Assembly: GCA_002286715.1 (NCBI GenBank) | Contig: NSJX01000135.1 | Coordinates: forward strand, 1-15,205 | Reading direction: 5' to 3' | DNA length: 15,205 bases | DNA from: Dentipellis sp. KUC8613 | Taxonomy: Eukaryota > Basidiomycota > Agaricomycetes > Russulales > Hericiaceae | Translations under genes and position numbers: made by a program | Notes under the pieces: generated by a model | What the model was told of the DNA's origin: nothing | Seen by the model: the letters and a program-made list of their open reading frames with translations, nothing else | Databases searched by the model: none | Shown here: one piece after another, positions 7,762-15,205 of the stretch | How positions within the stretch are numbered: position 1 is the first letter of the stretch | Layout: each line of letters starts with the position of its first letter

Positions 7762-7846
7762 GGTCACGAGCGTGCATGTGCGGAGAAGACGCACAAATGG
7801 AGTATTCGAGAGGTGGAGCATTCAACGGAGGTTTTCATAGGTAAGT
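7762..7846 (+). promoter_or_regulatory. Exon-like segment with splice-donor consensus, copy A
   Basis: This non-repetitive island between the two GC-rich blocks contains GTGCGGAGAAGACGCACAAA and TATTCGAGAGGTGGAGCATT, and ends CATAG with GTAAGT at 7841-7846. Copy B has the related TGTTCGAGTGGCAGAGCAAT and then CGTAG-GTAAGT. The position relative to the arrays is conserved although the array before it differs in length by more than 1 kb between copies. Confidence 0.4.
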
Positions 7847-7869
7847 CTTGTTTTCATCTTCCCATGTTC

Positions 7870-9050
7870 TCTCCCACCCATCCGCCGCCGCCCCACGCCT
7901 GCACGAGGCCACTTCGTGCCCGCATGCCACCGTCGTGCGCCTGTGTGCCCGCGACACTGCACCCCCTGCTTCTGCCGCCTTCGCGCACCTCTGCCGCCCT
8001 TGCATACCCCTGCCGCCCTGGCATATCCACGCGCCGCCCATCCGCAGCCGCCCCATGCCAACGTGTTGCCATATCACGCCCGCGCACAGTCATTTCGCGC
8101 TCGTACGTCGCTGTTATGCACTCGTACGTGGCCGTTTCGTGCCCATACGCCGCCTTCGCGCACCTTTGCTGCCCTCGTGTGACCCCGCCGCCCTCGCATA
8201 TCCATGTGCAGTCCCTTGGCTGCCGCTCCACGCTGTGTCCGCGACGCTGCGTCCCTCGCCTCTGCCGCCCCCACATTTTGCACCTTAGGGCCGCCGTCTC
8301 GTGGCCCGCACCGTCCTCACACACTCCCGCACCGCCCTCACACGCCCTAGCGGCGCCATCTCGTGCCGTGCGGCACCGTTCCGTGACTCATGGCCCCGCG
8401 CCCCAGCACCCTCTCGGCACCATCTCACGTCTTACCCATGCTGCCTGGTGCCGTTCACGACGCTGCCCTCGCTTGCCGCCATCATACCCCCTTGCACCGC
8501 CATCACCTGCCTTTGTGTAGTGTCGTCTCCCGCCCGCGCACCCTCGTTTCGTGCCCTCGTGCTGCCGTTTTGCACCCTCGCACTGCCGTTCCGCCCCTGT
8601 GGGCGCGTGCGGCGGCACCGTCTCGTGCCTCATGCGCGCCATGTCATGCCACATGGCACCCTTCTGCGCCCTGCCGCGCCTTCTCTCACACCCCACTACT
8701 GCTGTTTCACAGCTCACCCTGCTCTTTTGTGCCTTGTCGTACCCTCTCACGTCTCGCCACACTGTCTCTCCGCCCTCTCCTACCCTCACCTGCGCCCACG
8801 GCCGTCTCTTGCACCCACACAACTCTCGCTCGAGCCTCATGGCCATCTTGCACGCACGCGCTGCCATCTTGTGTGCCCGAGCCGCCGTCTCAAGCCCCGC
8901 CTCACTCGCTCACGCCCGCCTTTATCCGACACAACCACACCTTCGTCTCACGTGCAGGCCTTTGCCTCACATATGCTCCCTTCGTCTCATGCCTCTGCTT
9001 GCCACCTTGCATGCACATCTTGTGCCCAGTATCTCATGCATGGACTGTGT
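7870..9050 (+). repeat. GC-rich ~20-bp minisatellite block 2 of copy A
   Basis: Degenerate 20-21 bp units are easiest to see at 8090-8190, 8340-8420, 8560-8610 and 8800-8890, with a pattern near GCCGTCTCGTGCCCNCAC. Some CpG has decayed to TpG or CpA here compared with block 1. The long open frames are repeat artefacts. Confidence 0.8.
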
Positions 9051-9403
9051 CTTGGTTTAGCATAGCCTCTCATGCCTCAGATGGCATTGTAATTTTGTTT
9101 TCTCACCAATTTCATGACATGTATATTCACCAATCTGTTCATTTAGGGTTGCTAGATGTTTAGCACACCAATGAAAAGTTGCTAGCTATGTTTGACTGTT
9201 TGACTGAATCAAATTCACATGGTATATTATTGAGTGAAAATTATGATAGAATATCTCAGATTTATCAACAATCTAGAATCTAGTTGTACATGCCATTATC
9301 TTGATCCCTATGACTTAGTCTGACAGATACACAAATTACTTACTAGTGAAAAGTCATAATTGAATAATGAAATTGTGTGATAGTTGGAATTAAGATGTAT
9401 TTG
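9051..9403 (+). other. AT-rich, CpG-depleted tail of copy A
   Basis: 350 bp of AT-rich sequence without recognisable genes. Part of it (about 9350-9400) aligns with the tail fragment at 705-751. TTGGTTTAGCATAG (about 9052-9065) resembles a pyrimidine-poor 3' splice site, but this is weak. Confidence 0.5.
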
Positions 9404-9454
9404 CCCTCAAAGATGAATCAGAACCTGCCGCTTGCCGGCCCACTCCTCACTAGT
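9404..9454 (+). repeat. Terminal repeat, 3' end of copy A
   Basis: CCCTCAAAGATGAATCAG, then AACCTGCCGCTTGCCGGCCC, ending ACTCCTCACTAGT. GCCG (9427-9430) can pair with CGGC (9436-9439) around a 5-nt loop, and exactly 10 nt separate this stem from CTAG (9450-9453). It is nearly identical to 15155-15205. Confidence 0.85.
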
Positions 9455-10961
9455 AAAAAATGGGAGCCATCAAGTCTTACCATGTATAAAGATAAGACAC
9501 ACCCAGGGCCACATTCTTCTGATCTACATGGGGACAGCAGTAGACACTAGGAACATTGGGACTTGGGAAGTTGAGACAGAAATTACAAAAAAGACCACAT
9601 CCTGGTTGGAACCCAAACTTAGCCTCCAAGGTATCTGCACAGTTCTGAAATCTGTCTGCAATTTGAGGGATGTGGTTCTTGACAAATGCACAGCCCAATT
9701 TTCTGTCACACAAGTCAGATGCACAACTGCTGGGATGTGAATGACACCAGCTCACATCACTCTATCCAGGCTCAAAAAATTTGTCCAAAGCTGCTTGGTG
9801 TCTGTCTGTTTATGGAGTTACAGCAGGTTGCTGTGCAGTGCCAGAGCATCAGGTCATGCAAAAGAATTATAAGTGAGACTCACATTTTTGAGAGTATGGT
9901 AGCCAGATATGCAGAAAAGATGATGTCCTCCAGAATTATCCTTGATGTCTGCCCTTGGATTTTTCTCTCAGCAAGGCACAAGTTCTTCACAGGCCTTGTC
10001 ATAAAGTGCTAGAAGGTCATCTGAGACCTCCATCTTGGCTGACCATGCAAAGAGAGTGCCTCAAAGTTGGTCCTTCACCTCTGTAGGCCTTTGCTGAGAC
10101 AAGCTGGGAGGAGATGAGCCATGGCACAGTCAAATGCAAGGACTTAACTTACTTGTCATCAAAAGGAATAAGCTGAAATTCTTTTAGAGCCTGGATTATC
10201 TCTCCAGACACCCAGGCATCAATAATCCTCTTCCCAGAATCATCAGGAAACTGCAATCCCATTCACCCAGGCTGAGAGATTGGAAGCTTCTCAGCCTGCA
10301 GCCCACCTTCTGCCACATAAATCTCTCTGCCCTTCTCTGTAGCTCTTTCCTCAAACTTCCTGTGACTTCTTGCCTCTTGGCCTCTTTAAAACAATACCTA
10401 CCTTTCCTGCTCTTTCTGGAGTATTTCTTCTTTTTCAAAGGGGCAACTCCATCTTCAGCAACACCAGAGTTGGCAGAAGAGCCTTGATGTCCATTGCAGC
10501 TAGGTGCATCAGCCTCAAAGGCTAGGAATAAAGTGCAGCAGAATTGAGACTGCATCATCATGAAGGGAGACTAGACAGAAGATTCACCTGAGGGAATACT
10601 GACAATATCCCTTTTGTAGGGCACAGAAGGTGCACTCTGCAGAGGTTGGTTGACATGCTGGGCAATGGACTCTCAGACCCAGTTGTCATTGTAAGGCCTG
10701 TTAGACCTGGCATGACCAACCTCCTGGTTGAGCAGCTGAACAGCATTGCCATGAAGAAGGCCTTGGTGATGCTGGATATGACAGTGTTCCACCAGTTGTG
10801 CCAGGTCAACACCAACTGTGATCTGATCACTATTGGAGGTGGATTGAGATGGAGGCAAGCTACAGCTACAGTTAGGATAGAATGTGTGGCATGGCACCCA
10901 GCACTCACAATTTATTCACAACTTTCTTCACTGCAACTTTCAAGCTTGAAGATGGGGTCTG
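9455..10961 (-). pseudogene. Decayed intron-bearing gene, TET/JBP-like 2OG-dioxygenase relic
   Basis: Minus-strand exon-like blocks run from right to left. The first ends at about 10588 (Ser/Pro/Gln-rich, with VPYKRDIVSIPS). Next come 10521-10402 (with KKKKYSRKSRKG), 10359-10153 (IIDAWVSGEIIQALKEF), about 10060-9884 (SDDLLALYDKACEELVPC, then HHLFCISGYHTLKN) and 9830-9475. Candidate introns are 10522-10587, 10360-10401 and 9831-9883, and GTAAGT lies at 10152-10147. The last block has GCGLFCNFCLNFPSPNVPSV then YCCPHVDQKN. I read PHVD as the HxD iron-binding motif of fungal TET/JBP-like dioxygenases, which oxidise 5-methylcytosine. The distal His and Arg are missing because copy A begins there. 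TGA/TAG stops and frame slips show it is dead. The family call rests on pattern memory alone. Confidence 0.5.
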
Positions 10962-10963
10962 TT

Positions 10964-10983
10964 CTGATTCATCTATGAATCAG
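10964..10983 (+). repeat. 5'-boundary palindrome of copy B
   Basis: CTGATTCATCTATGAATCAG is identical to 5763-5782. TTCTGATTCATCT (10962-10974) is inverse to AGATGAATCAGTA (15162-15174) with one mismatch. Confidence 0.85.
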
Positions 10984-11484
10984 TCTTAAGTATCGACATT
11001 CTCACTACGGTTTGCAGAATCGACGTCCTCAACTTTTTCGCTGCTTCGGGGAATGGTCTCCCACGACTTCAGCCACATTGGTTCACTTCCAATTGTATTC
11101 ATTTTTCAAACAGTTCAAATGGTGTTCAATCAACACGATATTTGGCACACATATGGATCAGTGGTATATCTACGAAATGTCAAAAATTTGCAAATTATGA
11201 ATGTCTACATCACTCGGAAAACTGAAGTTGCGCCATGCTAGAGATAGTGAGGTTGAAAGTTACGACTGCAGAGATGCGAAAACCAAACGCGAGCATCCCA
11301 AAATATTCAGACAGGTAGATGGACTATGTTCAAGCAGCCTCTAATTTCCTAGTAATTCTCTCAATTTTATCAAGCCCTCGGAGAACCTGTCTTTGTGTGA
11401 CCACTGCGTCAAGGAGCCCTGCGCGGGAATTGCCGAGAGTGGTCGTCGCGCTGAAGATGGGCTAAGTCAATCCTCGTCGTACTT
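10984..11484 (+). other. 5' module of copy B
   Basis: Landmarks shared with A and C are TCTCCCACGACTTCAGCCAC (about 11051-11070), then ATTGGTTCAC, CTACATCACTCGGAAAACTG (about 11205-11225) followed by AAGTTGCGCC, CAATTTTATCAAGCC (about 11362-11376) and GCGCGGGAATTGCCGAGAGT (about 11421-11440). The region ends at TACTT with GTAAGT at 11485-11490, a second donor-like site not evident in A or C. Confidence 0.6.
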
Positions 11485-11499
11485 GTAAGTAACGTCCAA

Positions 11500-11880
11500 T
11501 CACTATCCCATTTGCCCTCACGCTGCACCCGTGCGCCCCATGTGCTCTGTCATTGCGCACGCACATCTTTTTCCACCCTCTCTTGTGCCCCACGGCATTG
11601 TCTCGCGCCCTACGACATCTCGCTGCCTCATACGCTGTGCTGCACGCCCACGCCCATAATCACCCCCTGTGCCGTCGCGCTGCCCTGCACACCTGAGCAA
11701 CAACGCAAGATGCACAGGTCATGCCCTCTTGGCGCCTCGAACACCATCGCGACGCCCCGTAACCGCCCCGTGCGCCGTCGCGGGGCCCTGTCTGCCTTTG
11801 CGACGGCAGAGGATGCACACCACCTCCTCTCATGGCACTCGCACTCCCGCTCGCACTCGCATATGCACCCCCGCCACATG
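11500..11880 (+). repeat. GC-rich block 1 of copy B
   Basis: Short equivalent of the array at 6231-7760. It includes the higher-order unit CCCCGTAACCGCCCCGTGCG (about 11755-11774), which is found inverted in copy C near 2320 and 2240, and CACTCCCGCTCGCACTCGCA (about 11839-11858), which is matched in copy C near 4110-4085. Confidence 0.7.
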
Positions 11881-11889
11881 AATCCCCCG

Positions 11890-11971
11890 AAGAACGGTGC
11901 TCACAAGCCAAGACAGAGGCATGCGGGAGATGTTCGAGTGGCAGAGCAATGCATCGTCATCGTAGGTAAGT
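11890..11971 (+). promoter_or_regulatory. Exon-like segment with splice-donor consensus, copy B
   Basis: ACAAGCCAAGACAGAGGCAT (about 11905-11924), then TGTTCGAGTGGCAGAGCAAT, then CGTAG and GTAAGT (11966-11971) followed by a T-run. The first 20-mer differs at one position from its copy C counterpart. Confidence 0.4.
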
Positions 11972-11989
11972 TTTTTTCTGCTCCCTTCC

Positions 11990-14455
11990 TATCTCTGCTG
12001 TCTCACCCTGCCCCACTCTTGCGCCTGCCGCGCCCGCCACGCCTCACCGCCGTCTTTGCGCGCCCACCGCCGCTCTCGCTCGTCCGCTGTCACTCTCGTT
12101 TGCCCACCACTGTCCTCGTGCGCCCGTCCGCGCCCTCGCTCATCTGCCGCCGCCCTCGCTGCCCTCATTCGCCCGTCGCCGCCCTCGTTCGCCCGTCGCC
12201 GCCCTCGTCCCGTCCGCGCCGTCCGCGCGCTGTCCGCCCCGTCCTCGCCCTCCGCACGGTGTCCGCCGCCTCTGCACGGCGTCCACGCCCTCTTCGTCCC
12301 CTCCTCGCGCTCCAGCGCGTCCCACCGCCGCTGTCTCTCGCTCCAGCACGCCCCGCCGCTGTCCACGCTCGCCCACAGCTGCCTGCTCGCGCCCACCGCC
12401 ACCCACCGCCGCCCTCTCTCGTCCCACCGCTGCCCTGGCCGCCCTTGTTTGCTCGTCGCCGTCCTGTGCGCCCCGTACCCCATCCGCTCGCGCCGTCTTG
12501 CGCGTCCTCGTGCCGCCGTCTGCCCTCACGCGCCGCAGTGGTGCCATCTCGCACTGCCGCCAAGTGGCCATGCGCCGCCTGTGCGCTCGTGTGCCCGTAC
12601 CGCCCCCACACTGCCGCTCTGGGCGTGCTCGCCGCCATTTCCACCCACGTCTCGCCCTGATCGGCCTCGTTCGCCCTCGCATGTCCCCAGCACGGCGGTT
12701 CCGCGCCCACATACCGCCGTTTCGCACGTCATTCGCTACTGTTCGCGCTGTCCACGTCCTCCATCGCACCCTTCGCCGCCTCCGCTCGCCATACACGCCC
12801 TCTCCGCACCATACACGCAGTCGACGCGCCATACACGCCGTCGACGCGCCGCACGCACCGTCTTAGCGGCGTCCGCGGCGTCCAGCCGCCCTGCACCGCC
12901 CGGTCCGCGCTCTCGACACGCCCTTCGCGCCCTCCTCGAGCCCTCCGCCTGCCGTACACGTCGTCAACACGCCGCCCTCGACGCGCCTTCGACGAGCTAT
13001 CCGCGCTGTCTACACCGCCTTCTCGCGCCCTCGACACCCTTGACGCCACCTCCCTGCGCCCTCCGCCGCCCTCGACGCACCCCCGACGCGCCCTACACGC
13101 TGTCGACGCGCCGTCCGCGGCGTCAACGTGCCCTCTCCGCCCTCTCCGCCCCCTCCTCGCGCCCTACGCGCCACCCGTCGCCCACCGCCGCCCTCTGCGC
13201 CCTCCACCGCGCTCTGCGGCCCTTTCCGCGGCCCTTTCTGCCACCCTTTGCCGTCCGCCGCCGTCCGCCGCCCCTTCCGCCGGCCTTCTGCACCCTCCAC
13301 CGCCGTTCTGGCTCGCCCACCGCCGCCTCCTCCGTGTCCCACTGCCGCCCTCGCTTGTCCAACCGCCACCCTTCGCCCCCCGTCGCCGTCTTCGCCCCCT
13401 CCGTGCCCTCTCCGCCCTCCGCCGCCCCTCGCAGTCGTCTTTGGCCCCGCCGCGCCGTCTTCGGCCCCCCGCCGTCGTCTTCGGCCCCCCGCCGTCGTCT
13501 TCGGCCCCCCGCCGTCGTCTTCACTCCCGCTGTGCCGTCTTCGCCTCCGCCGCGCCGTCTTCGCCCCCGCCGTCGTCTTCGGTCGCCCCTCCGCTGCGCC
13601 GTCTGCGCCCCGCCGCCCTTTCTTTGGGCCCCAGGGGCCCATTTCGCGCCCGCCACCGTCGTCTCCCGCCCCCTGCCGCACCCCCGCTGACCCCCGCTGC
13701 CGTCGCACACCGCCGTTCGCCCCCACACACCGTACCCCGCCCCCGCTCGCCGCACGCCCCCTGCGCCGTCGCCTCGTCCTGCCCGCCTTAGCAATGGGCG
13801 TAGGGCGTGCGCACTGCGCATGACGCACGTCTCAAGCCCATGCACGGCCGTTTTGGAACTGTACGTCGCCGTTCCGCACCCCAGTGCCCGCGCCGCCCTC
13901 TCCGTCCTCTCCCGCACCTGCACCGCTCTCGCGTGGCCCCGTACTGCCCGCACGCTGCCACTTGACAGTCGTGCGCCGCTACTTCACGCCTGCGCTCTCA
14001 GCCCCTCATGCTCGCTGGCCCGCCCTCTCGCGTGCTGCCCCATGCCTTCTTGTGCGCCATAGCGTGCACTCTCGCTCGCTGTCGCCCGCCCGCTCACGCG
14101 CTGCTTTACGCTGGGCACCCCCATTTCACTCCGTCATGCCCGCGCCGTCCGCGCACTCGCTCTGTCGCCCTGCACCCCCTCGCGCTGCCGTCACCTGCCT
14201 CGCCCTCGCGCCCTAGTGACGCCCTCTGGCGCCGCATCGACGCCCTCTCTTCACGCCAACTTGCCTCCGCTCCCCCTTTGCGCCTTTGCCTTATCGCCGT
14301 CTTGCGCCCTCGTCGCACCCCCATGCTCCTCTGCCCCGCCGTCACTTGTCCCAGCGGCAACGTTGCCCTCTGCGGTGCCTTCACGTGCCGTCGCGTGCCC
14401 CATCTCGCACCGATGGTGCTGTGTTGCACCCCACAATGTCGTGTTGTGACCCTTG
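11990..14455 (+). repeat. GC-rich ~20-bp minisatellite block 2 of copy B
   Basis: The longest array in the window, 2.5 kb, CpG-dense and C-rich on the plus strand. It ranges from clear tandem units (13441-13578) to degenerate ones. Open frames longer than 500 codons on plus and 270 on minus overlap one another and encode only Pro/Ala/Ser/Arg-biased sequence. No CDS is called. Confidence 0.85.
13441..13578 (+). repeat. Best-preserved 20-bp tandem run
   Basis: TCGGCCCCCCGCCGTCGTCT is repeated exactly three times at 13461-13480, 13481-13500 and 13501-13520. It is flanked by TTGGCCCCGCCGCGCCGTCT (13441), TCACTCCCGCTGTGCCGTCT (13521), TCGCCTCCGCCGCGCCGTCT (13541) and an 18-bp variant (13561). This fixes the period at 20 bp and gives the reference unit for the degenerate arrays in C and A. 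Confidence 0.95.
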
Positions 14456-15154
14456 CTGTATGTACTATTTAACAGTGATTTTTTCAATGCTGACATTTAG
14501 TAGTGGCTATTGTTTCTCATATATCATCAAGCCTTATGTGAGTCCAGATATATGTTGATTTGTTATTGTGCTTGTGCATCATATGTTTATTCTTCTGTTC
14601 AAATCCAGGTACTGAAAATTCTGTGGGATATCTTGAAGGGAGTCACCTGTCCTCTGTGTAAAGCAAGTTATTTTTTATATTATTTCTATAGTTTGATGTA
14701 TTGTATCATAATTCTGACAATATGATCTATCATCATTTCTATTCCAGTGTGCTCAATGTCAATGCAAGTGTTTCTGTTATTGGAACCAACAACATTTTAA
14801 TAGCTGCAGGATTCCTTAGGCCAATGACCAAGCCTGATAATTTCTATAGTGATGAGATTAAGATACCTTTGTAGATAGCAACATATCTTTATACATAGAA
14901 AGGGTCCTTCTATAGCAATCATAGAGCTATCAAAGAACTATCAAGACAGATATCTTTCTACTTGCCTCTTCAGATTATTTGGCCTATAAGCTGCTTTATA
15001 ATATGGCTAAATTTCTGAGATGTATAACCATTGCACTTTTAGAAGACATATATTATTGGTAATGCAAAGAACAAAAGATCATGCAAAATCATCACAAGAA
15101 TTGGATGATGATTAATGTGAAATGATGTAACAATTTGAAGTCAAGACCTACCCA
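14456..15154 (+). other. AT-rich, CpG-depleted tail of copy B
   Basis: 700 bp without a recognisable gene and almost without CpG. The last 90 bp (15062-15148) align at roughly 70% by eye with 661-748. CAAATCCAG followed by GTACTG (about 14600-14615) contains a possible acceptor AG, but this is weak. Short frames here are not convincing. Confidence 0.5.
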
Positions 15155-15205
15155 CCCTCAAAGATGAATCAGTACCTGCCGCTTGCCGGCCCACTCCTCA
15201 CTAGT
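15155..15205 (+). repeat. Terminal repeat, 3' end of copy B
   Basis: CCCTCAAAGATGAATCAGTA, then CCTGCCGCTTGCCGGCCC, ending ACTCCTCACTAGT at the last base of the window. It has one difference from 9404-9454. The right flank is not available. Confidence 0.85.

Larger units (their letters stand above)
5276..9454 (+). mobile_element. Repeat-family copy A, non-coding
   Basis: The part shared with other copies is 5761-9454: palindrome, module, GC-rich block 1, donor-like site, GC-rich block 2, AT-rich tail, terminal repeat. An inverted terminal repeat at 5276-5319 would make the full unit about 4.18 kb if the family has terminal inverted repeats. If the 5' end is the palindrome, the unit is about 3.69 kb. 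The core is split into about 1.5 kb and 1.2 kb of minisatellite. The flanks (TTCTAC on the left, AAAAAA on the right) show no target duplication. No credible coding region was found. Confidence 0.7.
10962..15205 (+). mobile_element. Repeat-family copy B, non-coding
   Basis: This copy reaches the window's right edge exactly at its ACTAGT terminus, giving about 4.24 kb. The order is palindrome, module, short GC block (about 11500-11880), exon-like segment with GTAAGT at 11966-11971, long GC block (about 11990-14455), AT tail, terminal repeat. Unlike C, A and D, no inverted terminal repeat is present upstream of the palindrome anywhere in 9455-10961. The 5' boundary directly abuts the dioxygenase-like relic. 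Confidence 0.75.

Noticed and set aside
6173..9163. Very long open frames (555, 626, 257 codons) across the core of copy A as protein genes
   Set aside because: They overlap in several frames and also on the minus strand, encode Pro/Ala/Arg/Ser low complexity, follow a ~20-bp repeat that rotates frame, and have no conserved frame between copies.
9341..9350. Extra partial terminus TACTAGTGAA in the tail of copy A
   Set aside because: Only 8 bases match and nothing follows the terminus pattern. A chance hexamer-level match is likely.
10646..10978. 110-codon plus-strand ORF in the spacer before copy B
   Set aside because: It lies opposite the minus-strand exon relic with splice signals, and shows no recognisable domain. 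It is probably a shadow.
13441..13578. CRISPR array
   Set aside because: The 20-bp units are contiguous with no unique spacers, and the context is eukaryotic.
11512..14472. 382-, 544- and 231-codon plus frames and 230-276-codon minus frames in copy B as genes
   Set aside because: Same stop-poor GC-rich repeat artefact. No domain, signal or frame conservation with A or C.

Overview
The window looks like a transposon-rich, gene-poor stretch of a filamentous fungal genome, most likely a basidiomycete (Agaricomycetes). The reasons are a decayed Ty3/Gypsy pol 3' end with a chromodomain, a decayed intron-bearing gene whose best exon resembles the TET/JBP-type 2-oxoglutarate dioxygenases that are expanded in mushroom genomes, short introns of about 40-70 bp, and strong CpG depletion in the AT-richer parts. 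I found no intact host gene, rRNA, complete tRNA or CRISPR array.

Most of the window consists of four copies of one apparently non-coding repeat family, here called D, C, A and B from left to right. D (1-565, partial) and C (752-4710) lie on the minus strand. A (5276 or 5761 to 9454) and B (10962 to the window end) lie on the plus strand. Each copy starts at a 20-bp near-palindrome followed by a 300-450 bp AT-moderate module. In C, A and B this is followed by 1.5-3 kb of extremely GC- and CpG-rich sequence made of degenerate ~20-bp minisatellite units, then a CpG-poor AT-rich tail, and finally a 43-51 bp terminal repeat ending in CTCACTAGT. A sequence with a GTRAGT splice-donor consensus, preceded by partly conserved exon-like sequence, interrupts the GC-rich part in C, A and B. 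The very long open frames across the GC-rich cores occur in several frames on both strands and are composition artefacts, not genes.

The terminal repeat also occurs inverted upstream of the 5' palindrome in D, C and A. The family therefore reads either as a terminal-inverted-repeat element or as a Helitron-like element. Helitron-like features are asymmetric 13-bp inverted repeats, a small GC hairpin 10 nt before CTAG|T, and no visible target duplication. Spacers between copies hold a fragment of another copy's tail (566-751), a Ty3/Gypsy integrase-chromodomain remnant (4711-5275, possibly running on to a polypurine tract near 5690), and a five-exon-like gene relic on the minus strand (9455-10961).

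Nothing suggests cooperating functional genes. The interest lies in the architecture of the repeat family, its CpG-rich minisatellite core beside CpG-depleted flanks, its possible spliced non-coding transcript, and the relation of its terminus to the chromodomain 3' end.
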